The position numbers and the translations under genes were made by a program. From Pseudolabrys sp. (GTDB taxonomy: Bacteria; Pseudomonadota; Alphaproteobacteria; Rhizobiales; Xanthobacteraceae), in assembly GCA_029945495.1 (NCBI GenBank), contig JAQSCR010000647.1:1-6729 (forward strand): a stretch of 6,729 nt of DNA, given 5' to 3'. This document shows, piece after piece, positions 1 through 5,293 of this stretch; positions within the stretch are counted from its first letter, which is position 1; each line of letters starts with the position of its first letter. The notes under the pieces are model-generated. The model was not told where the DNA came from. It saw only the letters and a list, made by a program, of their open reading frames with translations, and made no database searches.

Positions 1-214
1 CGGCGTGCGTGTCGAGGCGATCACCATCGCCCACGGCAATGTCGGCTTCGCGCAAGGCTTCCTGGAACTGGCCCTGGAATTCGTTGGCCATGCGGCGGAC
101 CTTGCCGATCATCTGGCCGACAGTGCGCAGCACGCCCGGCAGTTCCTTCGGCCCGATCGCGATCAACGCGACGATGCCAATGAGGAGAATCTCACCCCAA
201 CCTAAATTGAACAT
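1..214 (-). CDS. tatB: Sec-independent protein translocase subunit TatB (3' part missing)
   Basis: TatB is the membrane subunit of the twin-arginine translocase that, with TatC, binds signal peptides of folded export substrates. The visible 71 codons begin MFNLGWGEILLIGIVALIAI and continue through GPKELPGVLR. Glu8 and the Gly21-Pro22 hinge after a short N-terminal membrane helix (about residues 4-20) match the TatB pattern. An amphipathic helix (about 23-55, VGQMIGKVRRMANEFQGQF) follows. The MF-(N/D)-(L/I)-G start and the GPKELP hinge separate it from TatA. The ATG at 214 is preceded by GGAGA (225-229), 10 nt away. The gene runs off the left edge with no stop in the window; full-length alphaproteobacterial TatB proteins are usually well over 100 residues. 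It follows tatA by 70 bp on the same strand, and tatC is expected next. Residues after about 56 (DIAVGDGDRLDTHA) do not look like the charged helix I would expect there. Identification is firm. Confidence 0.93.
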   Translation of the reverse strand, partial: MFNLGWGEILLIGIVALIAIGPKELPGVLRTVGQMIGKVRRMANEFQGQFQEALREADIAVGDGDRLDTHA

Positions 215-256
215 GGGTCAGTCATCTCCACGCGCGGACAACGCAAGGCGCGACTT

Positions 257-281
257 CAAACGCGCGCCGGGCGCGGGCTTG
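257..281 (-). promoter_or_regulatory. Intercistronic hairpin between tatA and tatB
   Basis: Read on the minus strand, 281-257 forms two 11-nt arms around a CCG loop. One mismatch (C-C) and one G-T wobble interrupt an otherwise paired, GC-rich stem. It begins 3 nt after the tatA stop codon (285-287) and ends about 28 nt before the tatB Shine-Dalgarno. No T-run follows, so it is not a typical intrinsic terminator. It could stabilise the tatA 3' end or cause partial termination or processing; that role is inference. Confidence 0.4.
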
Positions 282-284
282 CCG

Positions 285-527
285 TCAGGAATGCGCGCGC
301 TCGGTTTCGGCCTTCTGCGCCGGCGGATTTTCGATGGTCTTGACCGGCTCGGGCAAAGGCCCGGATTTGGCCTCGGCGGTCTTCTCGTCTTCCGACATGC
401 CCTTCTTGAAGGCCTTGATGCCCTGGGCGAAGTCGCCCATCAGGCCGGAAATCTTGCCGCGGCCGCCGAACAGCAGCATCACCACGACGATGACGATCAG
501 CCAGTGCCAGATACTAAAGGAACCCAT
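285..527 (-). CDS. tatA: Sec-independent protein translocase subunit TatA
   Basis: TatA polymerises in the inner membrane to form the passage for folded proteins recruited by TatBC. The 80-residue product has the classic layout: an N-terminal membrane helix (MGSFSIWHWL then IVIVVVMLLF, residues 1-20), a Phe20-Gly21 hinge (FGGRGKIS), an amphipathic helix (about 26-44, including FAQGIKAFKKGM), and a disordered acidic/Pro-rich tail (45-80). His8 sits where the E. coli protein has Gln8; I recall His as usual in alphaproteobacterial TatA. The hinge has two glycines. I chose the ATG at 527 because GGAGGA (534-539) lies 6 nt upstream. A GTG directly before it at 530 would add one residue but is a poorer start. 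The stop is TGA at 285-287. It heads the tatA-tatB pair and sits behind a gene-free stretch that could carry its own promoter. Confidence 0.95.
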   Translation of the reverse strand: MGSFSIWHWLIVIVVVMLLFGGRGKISGLMGDFAQGIKAFKKGMSEDEKTAEAKSGPLPEPVKTIENPPAQKAETERAHS

Positions 528-533
528 CACATG

Positions 534-539
534 TCCTCC
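534..539 (-). promoter_or_regulatory. Shine-Dalgarno of tatA
   Basis: GGAGGA on the minus strand, 6 nt before the ATG at 527. It is the strongest ribosome binding site in the window and decides the tatA start in favour of 527 over the adjoining GTG at 530. A strong site fits the known need for TatA in large excess over TatB and TatC. Confidence 0.7.
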
Positions 540-591
540 GCGGCGACTGGCTTTGCCCCTTAAGCCGTCCCGCCTTCATGATTTGGACTAG

Positions 592-620
592 AAACTAGGC
601 CGCGGAAGCGGCAAAAACAA
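592..620 (-). promoter_or_regulatory. Weak candidate promoter for tatA-tatB
   Basis: On the minus strand TTGTTT (620-615) and TAGTTT (597-592) are separated by 17 nt, resembling sigma-70 -35 and -10 hexamers. Transcription would start near 585, giving a leader of about 58 nt before the tatA ATG. The -35 box overlaps the T-rich tail of the terminator-like hairpin at 613-662, so only one reading of those bases may be right. The match is modest; alphaproteobacterial promoters are often poorly conserved, and this rests on pattern and position only. Confidence 0.25.
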
Positions 621-662
621 GGACTTAACCGGGGCGCGTCAGGGGCGTGATGACGCGGTTAA
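613..662 (-). terminator. Terminator-like hairpin between scpB and tatA
   Basis: On the minus strand TTAACC (662-657) and TGACGC rc pairings build a stem of 6 + 6 bp: 657-662 with 625-630, and 651-656 with 636-641. A 5-nt bulge (631-635) interrupts one side and the loop is 642-650. After the stem the strand reads GTCCTTGTTTTTGCC, a T-rich stretch starting a few bases past the stem. That resembles a rho-independent terminator for the upstream scpB transcript. The bulge and the offset of the T-run make it imperfect. Confidence 0.4.
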
Positions 663-692
663 TTGGGGGATTGGCGCTGGCTTTGTTGATTT

Positions 693-827
693 GTCATGGC
701 CGGGGGATAGCCCGTCGAAGACGGGCGTGAACGCCATTATGTCCCGGCCATCCCGCTTAGAGGCGCAATGTGCCCGCCTAAGCGGGATCACCGGGCCCCG
801 GCGCAAATGCGCCGGCCCGGTGATGAC
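693..827. repeat. Composite palindromic (REP/MITE-like) intergenic element behind scpB
   Basis: A 135-bp block made almost wholly of inverted repeats, ending 9 nt past the scpB stop. Its ends are imperfect inverted repeats: GTCATGGCCGGG (693-704) and CCCGGTGATGAC (816-827), 10 of 12 matching. Three folds lie inside. Fold 1: ATGGCCGGG (696-704) with CCCGGCCAT (743-751), enclosing GCCCGTC-GAA-GACGGGC (710-726). Fold 2: ATCCCGCTTAG with CTAAGCGGGAT (750-760/778-788). Fold 3: 788-823, a stem of 10 + 5 bp with a CC bulge and an AAAT loop. The folds abut almost to the base. I recognise the GTCATGGCCGGG...CCCGGCCAT style from intergenic repeats of Bradyrhizobium/Rhodopseudomonas relatives, from memory only. 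No ORF or transposase is present. As RNA behind scpB it could protect the 3' end. Confidence 0.65.
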
Positions 828-836
828 AATTCCAAT

Positions 837-1679
837 CTACTTCTCGCCTTCGCCATCATCCGGCGCGGCCTCGGCGGACGCCTGCGGCGGCTCCAGTTCC
901 AGTTCCGGCGCCGGCGCCAGACCGAGGTCGAGATCGCCCGGCTCGAGCGGATCCTCGTCGTCGCGCAAGGTGGCGTCGTCCGACGGCATCGGCACGCCGA
1001 AACCGGACGGCATGTTGCCTTCCAGTAGCCCGGCGCCTTTGAGTTCGTCGAGACCGGGGAGATCAGCGACCTCCTCTAGGCCGAAATGCGACAGGAAAGC
1101 CTCATTGGTGCCGTAGGTGATCGGCCGGCCCGGCGCCTTGCGGCGGCCGCGCGGACGGATCCAGCCGGTCTTGAGCAGCACGTCGAGCGTGCCGGCGGCG
1201 GTGGCGACGCCGCGGATTTCCTCGATCTCGGCGCGCGTCACCGGCTGGTGATAGGCGACGATGGCAAGCGTCTCGATCGCCGCGCGCGACAGCTTGCGCG
1301 TCTCGGTGACGTTCTTGGTCAACAGCCACGACAGATCGTCGGCGGTGCGGAAGGTCCATTTGCGGCCGATCTTCACCAGATTGACGCCGCGCGTCGCATA
1401 TTCGGCCTTCAGCCGGGCGAGCGCATCCTTGACGTCGACGCCCTCGGGGAGCGAGCGCATCAAAGCCGCCTCGTCGAGCGGCTCGCCGGCGGCAAACAGC
1501 AGCGCTTCCAACAGGCGCAGTTCGTCGCCGCGCGGCGCCGGCTCGGCGCTGTCGTCGTCGGTGACGACGATTTCGACGGTCTCGGTCACGATCGTTTCCG
1601 TGACTTCGATGGTCTCAACGGGAGCGGCCGGCTCATCGTCATTGTGCACGATCTTGAGCTTCTTGGCGGCAGCTGACAT
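837..1679 (-). CDS. scpB: Segregation and condensation protein ScpB
   Basis: ScpB is a dimeric winged-helix protein that binds the kleisin ScpA and helps form the SMC-ScpAB condensin acting in chromosome organisation and segregation. The 280-residue product has a low-complexity N-terminus rich in Val/Thr/Glu (about 20-45), a first winged helix (about 52-122, starting LRLLEALLFAAGEPLDE), and a second (about 127-205). The second holds the family hallmark LSRAAIETLAIVAYHQPVTR followed by AEIEEIRGV, then RGRRKAPGRPITYGTNEAFL. An acidic, Pro/Ala-rich tail covers about 223-280. The open frame extends upstream to 1727, but I chose the ATG at 1679 because AAGGAG (1689-1694) is 9 nt before it; the in-frame ATG at 1688 touches that site. 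The gap to the scpA stop is 13 nt, suggesting translational coupling. Stop TAG at 837-839. The acidic tail is long and probably disordered. Identification is firm. Confidence 0.96.
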   Translation of the reverse strand: MSAAAKKLKIVHNDDEPAAPVETIEVTETIVTETVEIVVTDDDSAEPAPRGDELRLLEALLFAAGEPLDEAALMRSLPEGVDVKDALARLKAEYATRGVNLVKIGRKWTFRTADDLSWLLTKNVTETRKLSRAAIETLAIVAYHQPVTRAEIEEIRGVATAAGTLDVLLKTGWIRPRGRRKAPGRPITYGTNEAFLSHFGLEEVADLPGLDELKGAGLLEGNMPSGFGVPMPSDDATLRDDEDPLEPGDLDLGLAPAPELELEPPQASAEAAPDDGEGEK

Positions 1680-1688
1680 GGGCTCCAT

Positions 1689-1694
1689 CTCCTT
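1689..1694 (-). promoter_or_regulatory. Shine-Dalgarno of scpB overlapping the scpA stop
   Basis: AAGGAG on the minus strand, 9 nt before the scpB ATG at 1679. Its first two bases belong to the scpA stop codon TAA (1695-1693). A ribosome ending scpA therefore stops on the scpB initiation region, an arrangement that favours coupled, balanced production of two proteins of one complex. It also settles the scpB start against the longer open frame. Confidence 0.7.
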
Positions 1695-2529
1695 ATGCGT
1701 TTTCTTGTGCGTCATGCGATGATGCACCGCCGCTCATCGCCACACGCTTGCGCATGTAGATCGGCGAGAACGACTCCTTCTGATGAATTTCGGCGTGCCC
1801 CTCGCGCACGAGCTCCAGCGCGGAGGCAAACGACGAGGCAAACACGGTCGCCGTCATCGACGGCTCGACCACGTAAGTGATGAGGAAGCTATCGATGCGC
1901 GACCAGTCGCTCGATTGGCCGATCAGCCGCTCCAGCGTGGCGCGCGCTTCGGCCAGCGACCAGACGGTGCGCTTCTTGAAGCGGACGCGAGAGAGCACGG
2001 TGCGCTGGCGCTGCGAGGCATAGGCGGTCAGCAGGTCGTACAGCGTAGCCGAATATTCCGGCGTTTTGACTTCGGCGATCGGCTCCGGCAGGCCGCGCGC
2101 GAACACGTCGCGGCCGAGCTGCGGCCGATCCATCATCTTGGTGGCGAATTCGCGGAGCGCCTCCAGCCGGCGCAGGCGGCTGGCCAAAGCCAGCGCCATG
2201 TCCTCGGCGCTCGGCCCCTCGCCGGGGGCGGCTTCCGGCAGCAACAGCCGCGACTTGAGGTAAGCGAGCCAGGCCGCCATCACCAGATAATCGGCGGCGA
2301 GTTCGAGGCGCACCTTGCGCGCGGCTTCGATGAAAACGAGGTACTGGTCGGCCAGCGCCAGGATCGAGATCTTGTGCAGGTCGACCTTCTGCTGGCGCGC
2401 GAGCGTGAGCAGCAGGTCGAGCGGACCCTCGAAGCCCTCGACGTCGACGATCATCGCCGGCTCGCTGTCGGCGCGGTCGGCTTCGAGCGGGATCACCGAT
2501 TGCGCGGTACTGAATTCCTCAGGCGCCAT
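1693..2529 (-). CDS. scpA: Segregation and condensation protein ScpA (kleisin)
   Basis: ScpA is the kleisin that bridges the two heads of the SMC dimer and carries ScpB, closing the condensin ring on chromosomal DNA in the cytoplasm. The 278-residue product has the family N-terminal block VEGFEGPLDLLLTLARQQKV (about 30-49), then DLHKISILALADQYL, the helix DYLVMAAWLAYLKSRLLLP (80-98), a charged variable middle, and a C-terminal winged helix (about 205-260) with TVFASSFASALELVREGHAE and SFSPIYMRKR. The first two blocks form the SMC-neck-binding region of the family and the last the SMC-cap-binding domain. The ATG at 2529 has AAAGGA (2540-2545) 10 nt upstream; the next in-frame ATG (2454) has no comparable site and would leave only a few residues before GFEGPLDLL. 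It lies 21 bp after nagZ and 13 bp before scpB, so the three are very likely co-transcribed. The smc gene is not in the window. Confidence 0.96.
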   Translation of the reverse strand: MAPEEFSTAQSVIPLEADRADSEPAMIVDVEGFEGPLDLLLTLARQQKVDLHKISILALADQYLVFIEAARKVRLELAADYLVMAAWLAYLKSRLLLPEAAPGEGPSAEDMALALASRLRRLEALREFATKMMDRPQLGRDVFARGLPEPIAEVKTPEYSATLYDLLTAYASQRQRTVLSRVRFKKRTVWSLAEARATLERLIGQSSDWSRIDSFLITYVVEPSMTATVFASSFASALELVREGHAEIHQKESFSPIYMRKRVAMSGGASSHDAQENA

Positions 2530-2550
2530 GAGCCTGTCATCCTTTACGAG

Positions 2551-3588
2551 CTACGTTGAAACTGGCCGCCCCGGTACCGTCGATGAGGCAACCATCTCGT
2601 TGAATATCCGGCGCGCCGCCGCGACATCGAACTCCTCGCGGCCGCGACGCGCTGCCAATGCGGCCTGCGCGCGTTGTGCCGCCAGACCGTTAAGTTCGGG
2701 CGCGGCACCGGCGACCTGCATCATCTCGGCAAGATCGCCATTGCAATGAAGCACGACATCGCAGCCGGCGGCGAGCGCAGCGTGGCTGCGTTCGGCAATT
2801 GTCCCCGACAAAGCGCCCATCGAGACGTCGTCGCTCATCAGCAGCCCCTTGAAGCCGATAAAGCCGCGAATCACCTGGCTGACTATTGTGACCGAAGTCG
2901 TCGCCGGTGAGGCGGCATCGATGGCGCTAAACACAACATGCGCGGTCATGCCGAGCGGCAGGTCGCTGAGCGGAACAAAAGCGGCAAAATCGGTCTTTTC
3001 CAGCGTCGCCCGGTCGGTATCGACCACCGGCAGCCGGGCGTGGCTGTCAGCCGTGGCGCGACCGTGGCCCGGCAGGTGCTTGAGGACCGGCAGGACGCCG
3101 CCGGCCATGAGCCCTTCCGCCACCGCCCTGGCAATAGCCGCGACCTTGGCCGGTTCCGTGCCATAGGCACGATCACCTATAATCGGATCGCCACCCGGCA
3201 CCGGCACGTCGGCGATCGGCAGGCAATCGACGTCGATACCCAAGGCCATGAGGTCGGCGGCAATCAGATGGCCGGCGAGACGCGCCGCCGCCAGGCCGGA
3301 AGTCTGATCGCGGTCGTAAATCGCGCCGTAGCGGCTGCCTGCCGGATAGGCCGGCCAATGCGGCGGGCCGAGGCGTTGCACCCGGCCGCCTTCCTGATCG
3401 ATCAGAACGGGTGCTTCCCAGCCGACAATATCGCGGAAATCGCGCAACAGGTCAGTCACTTGCTGTGGCGAGTTGATGTTGCGCTTAAAGAGGATCAGGC
3501 CCCACGGGCTGGCCTCGCGCAGAAACGCGCGCTCGTTGCCGGCGATCGTCAGTCCCGCCAGACCGGTGATGAATGCGCGTGCAGCCAT
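2551..3588 (-). CDS. nagZ: Beta-N-acetylhexosaminidase NagZ (glycoside hydrolase family 3)
   Basis: NagZ removes terminal beta-N-acetylglucosamine from GlcNAc-1,6-anhydroMurNAc muropeptides in the cytoplasm during cell-wall recycling. In some bacteria this step feeds AmpC beta-lactamase induction. The 345-residue product is a single GH3 TIM-barrel domain of the usual Gram-negative length. Visible motifs: GLILFKRNI (30-38), LIDQEGGRVQRL with Asp64 (62-73), KHLPGHG (170-176), the acid/base loop ATADSHARLP with the Asp181/His183 pair, and MSDDVSMGAL (251-260), in which Asp253 is the expected nucleophile. All catalytic residues are present. No signal peptide is seen, fitting a cytoplasmic enzyme. 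I chose the ATG at 3588, with GGAG 6 nt upstream, over a TTG at 3600 that would swallow that site. It lies 69 bp after the SPOR gene and 21 bp before scpA. The leader may fold over the ribosome binding site (3591-3639). Confidence 0.95.
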   Translation of the reverse strand: MAARAFITGLAGLTIAGNERAFLREASPWGLILFKRNINSPQQVTDLLRDFRDIVGWEAPVLIDQEGGRVQRLGPPHWPAYPAGSRYGAIYDRDQTSGLAAARLAGHLIAADLMALGIDVDCLPIADVPVPGGDPIIGDRAYGTEPAKVAAIARAVAEGLMAGGVLPVLKHLPGHGRATADSHARLPVVDTDRATLEKTDFAAFVPLSDLPLGMTAHVVFSAIDAASPATTSVTIVSQVIRGFIGFKGLLMSDDVSMGALSGTIAERSHAALAAGCDVVLHCNGDLAEMMQVAGAAPELNGLAAQRAQAALAARRGREEFDVAAARRIFNEMVASSTVPGRPVST

Positions 3589-3590
3589 GC

Positions 3591-3639
3591 CTTGCTCCAA
3601 GGGTGGCGCGGATTACCCCGCGCCAGCTTGCAGAGCAAG
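3591..3639 (-). promoter_or_regulatory. nagZ leader with two mutually exclusive folds, one hiding the Shine-Dalgarno
   Basis: On the minus strand the leader holds, in order: CTTGC-TCT-GCAAG (3639-3627), a short hairpin; TGGCGCGG-GGTAAT-CCGCGCCA (3625-3604), a perfect 8-bp hairpin; and GGAGCAAG (3598-3591), which contains the nagZ Shine-Dalgarno and ends 2 nt before the ATG. CTTGCTCT (3639-3632) can pair instead with GGAGCAAG over 8 positions (7 Watson-Crick, one G-U). AAG/CTT can extend this inside, enclosing the middle hairpin. The first hairpin would leave the ribosome site free; the second fold would bury it. The pairing is read directly; a regulatory role is inference. No T-run follows, so it is not a typical terminator. 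Confidence 0.4.
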
Positions 3640-3657
3640 TTGGCCTGTTAATTCTTC

Positions 3658-5202
3658 TTAGTTCTTCTGGACGAGACAGCTGCCGCCGGCCGACTTCAGG
3701 CTCGCGCACATCTGGCTGGCCTGGGCAGAATCGCCGAACGGGCCGACCAAAGCCCGGAAGAAGATGCCCTTTTCCCCGAGATCGACACGCTTGATGAAAG
3801 GCTGCCGATTGCCGAGCTGGCCCGGATACTTGCCCTGGAGGCTGCGGAAGGCGGCCTGGGCCTCCTCCTCGCTGCGCTGGGCCGAAACCTGGACGGCATA
3901 GCCGCCACCGCTGACGGCGGCCGGGGCGGCTGCCGCTGCGGCCCGCTGCGGGGCGGCCGGACGCGCCGGCGCCGGCGCGGCGTTGGGATTGAGCGACAAA
4001 GGCGCGTTGGCATTGGGCGCATTGGCATTGGGCGCATTGGCATTGGGCGCATTGGCATTGGGCGCATTGGCGGACGCGGCCGTCCGCGCGGCGGGCTGGG
4101 CGGCGCGCGCAGCAGGGGCACGCGCCGGTTCGGGCTCGGCTTGCGGCCGCGGGCTCGCCAGTTGCACCGGCGCTGGCGCCGGAACAGGAACGGGAGCCGA
4201 CGCCGGCCGTTGCGGCGTCGTCGCGATCACGCGCGGCTGTGACGTGGGCGCCGGTACAGGCGCGGGTTCGGTCATCTGCGGCGCGCCGTCGCCGGCCTGA
4301 TCCGGCTTGATGGCGATGGTGCGGATTTTCTTCGGCTCGGCGCCGACCACGCCGCTGCTGGGCTGCGGTGCGCTATTGGTGGTGACGACGGGAACCGGCT
4401 GCTCTTCGCGCGATAGCAGCTTTTCGCCCTGCCCGCGCTCGTTGACGCGCTCGGTGATCACCTTGTTGGCCGGGGCATCCTTGGTCGCCGCGGCCGGCAC
4501 GATCTTGCTCGGCGCCTGCTCCGCCTTGATCACCGGCGGTGGCGACGACACCGACGAGGATCCGAAAATCGCGCGATAGCCGAAGGCGCCGGCGGTTCCG
4601 ATCACCGCCAGCGCGAACACGCCGGCGATCGCCATGATGCCGATGCGACGCCGGTTGGGCGGCACATCGTCGTAATAATCGTCATCGCTGCCGGGCTGCG
4701 GCGCAAAAGGGCTCTGCGATTTCGGGAACGGGTCCTGCTCATAACCGGAGGCCGCGGTCTCGGCCGGAAAGCCGTGCGCCTCGTAGCCGGGCGCGCCATA
4801 GCCCGGCACTTCGTAATTCGGCACCTCGTAGGCGGCGCCCGGCGGGGTAGCGGCCTGATAGCCCTGACTCTCGGTGCCGGCGTGATAAAGGTCGGCGGAG
4901 CCGGGGAGCGGCACGCTGCCAAAAGATTGGCGGGTAAAATCCTGCGATCCGTATTGCGGCGCGGCGCTCTGCGGGGCTGGCGGCGCCGATGGCGCAAGCC
5001 GCGCCGGCTCCGGCGGCCAGGCGGGAGTAGGCTCCGGCTGGCGCGCTGCGGCGGGGCGACGATTGCCGCCGAATTCGGAAAATGGGTCGTTCTGGCCGAT
5101 CAAACGGGCGAGTTCGGCGAGCGGATCGCTGCCGCTGGGCGCAGCGCCGCGCGCGGGCGTTTCGTTGCCACGGTAGGGCCGCTGGTTTTGATCGTCCGCC
5201 AT
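3658..5202 (-). CDS. Single-pass membrane protein with C-terminal SPOR domain (FtsN-like)
   Basis: SPOR domains bind denuded (peptide-free) glycan strands of septal peptidoglycan, so this protein probably acts in the envelope at division sites. The 514-residue product has a long cytoplasmic N-terminus (1-183) rich in Pro, Tyr, Gly and Ala; the stop-transfer-like NRRR (183-186); one membrane helix (about 187-208, IGIMAIAGVFALAVIGTAGA); a Pro/Ala-rich periplasmic linker (about 215-430); and the SPOR domain (about 434-512, YAVQVSAQRSEEEAQAAFRS to CLVQKN). Cys499 and Cys509 are spaced as in many alphaproteobacterial SPOR domains and could form a disulfide. The linker holds a NANAP repeat and the N-terminus a YEVPG-type repeat. 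Topology and position between argS and nagZ match FtsN-like proteins of alphaproteobacteria, but low-complexity regions prevent a firm ftsN call. The ATG at 5202 has only a weak GGGGA 4 nt upstream. Stop TAA at 3658-3660. Confidence 0.9.
   Translation of the reverse strand: MADDQNQRPYRGNETPARGAAPSGSDPLAELARLIGQNDPFSEFGGNRRPAAARQPEPTPAWPPEPARLAPSAPPAPQSAAPQYGSQDFTRQSFGSVPLPGSADLYHAGTESQGYQAATPPGAAYEVPNYEVPGYGAPGYEAHGFPAETAASGYEQDPFPKSQSPFAPQPGSDDDYYDDVPPNRRRIGIMAIAGVFALAVIGTAGAFGYRAIFGSSSVSSPPPVIKAEQAPSKIVPAAATKDAPANKVITERVNERGQGEKLLSREEQPVPVVTTNSAPQPSSGVVGAEPKKIRTIAIKPDQAGDGAPQMTEPAPVPAPTSQPRVIATTPQRPASAPVPVPAPAPVQLASPRPQAEPEPARAPAARAAQPAARTAASANAPNANAPNANAPNANAPNANAPLSLNPNAAPAPARPAAPQRAAAAAAPAAVSGGGYAVQVSAQRSEEEAQAAFRSLQGKYPGQLGNRQPFIKRVDLGEKGIFFRALVGPFGDSAQASQMCASLKSAGGSCLVQKN
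4001..4071 (-). repeat. 15-bp tandem repeat encoding Asn-Ala-Asn-Ala-Pro units
   Basis: The plus strand reads GGCGC(A/G)TTGGCATTG four times (4001-4015, 4016-4030, 4031-4045, 4046-4060), plus a partial fifth copy to 4071. Three full units are identical and the first differs by one base. Because 15 is a multiple of three, unit changes keep the SPOR gene in frame. The units encode the stretch of Asn-Ala and Pro at residues 379-401 in the periplasmic linker. Near-perfect identity including third codon positions points to recent expansion by slippage. Confidence 0.9.
4771..4830 (-). repeat. Degenerate 15-bp repeat encoding Tyr-x-x-x-Gly pentads
   Basis: Residues 125-144 of the SPOR protein read as four pentads: YEVPN, YEVPG, YGAPG, YEAHG. 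They sit in the cytoplasmic N-terminal region, ahead of the membrane helix. The DNA copies have diverged, so this is an older repeat than the NANAP tract. The Tyr/Pro/Gly composition suggests a flexible, disordered segment. Confidence 0.6.
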
Positions 5203-5293
5203 ACAATCCCCGGTACTCAGTTTAGCCCAACAGCGCGGGAGGCGAGAACCGTTTCAGATGGCCTCGCAAAATGGGCGTTCCGGCGATCAGAAC

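Noticed and set aside
514..579. A 21-residue minus-strand ORF upstream of and overlapping the tatA start (leader peptide idea)
   Set aside because: There is no Shine-Dalgarno before its ATG at 579, and the peptide shows no regulatory codon run.
588..598. CTAG-AAA-CTAG mini-palindrome near the candidate tatA promoter, as a possible operator
   Set aside because: Only 4-bp arms, seen once; too short to support a binding-site claim.
1086..1676. Plus-strand open frame of 196 codons opposite scpB
   Set aside because: It mirrors the codon pattern of a clearly recognised minus-strand gene in GC-rich DNA, is Arg/Gly/Asp-rich with no recognisable domain, and has no independent support.
1680..1727. 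Longer scpB starting at 1727 and overlapping scpA
   Set aside because: The extra residues (MHHRMTHKKTHKEMEP) read through the scpA end and the Shine-Dalgarno for the ATG at 1679; nothing in ScpB families requires them.
1783..2559. Plus-strand open frame of 258 codons opposite scpA
   Set aside because: Shadow of scpA: Arg/His/Gln-rich, no domain pattern, and it crosses the nagZ-scpA junction without regard to the real genes.
2938..3651. Plus-strand open frame of 237 codons opposite nagZ
   Set aside because: Shadow of nagZ; NagZ with all catalytic motifs intact is on the other strand.
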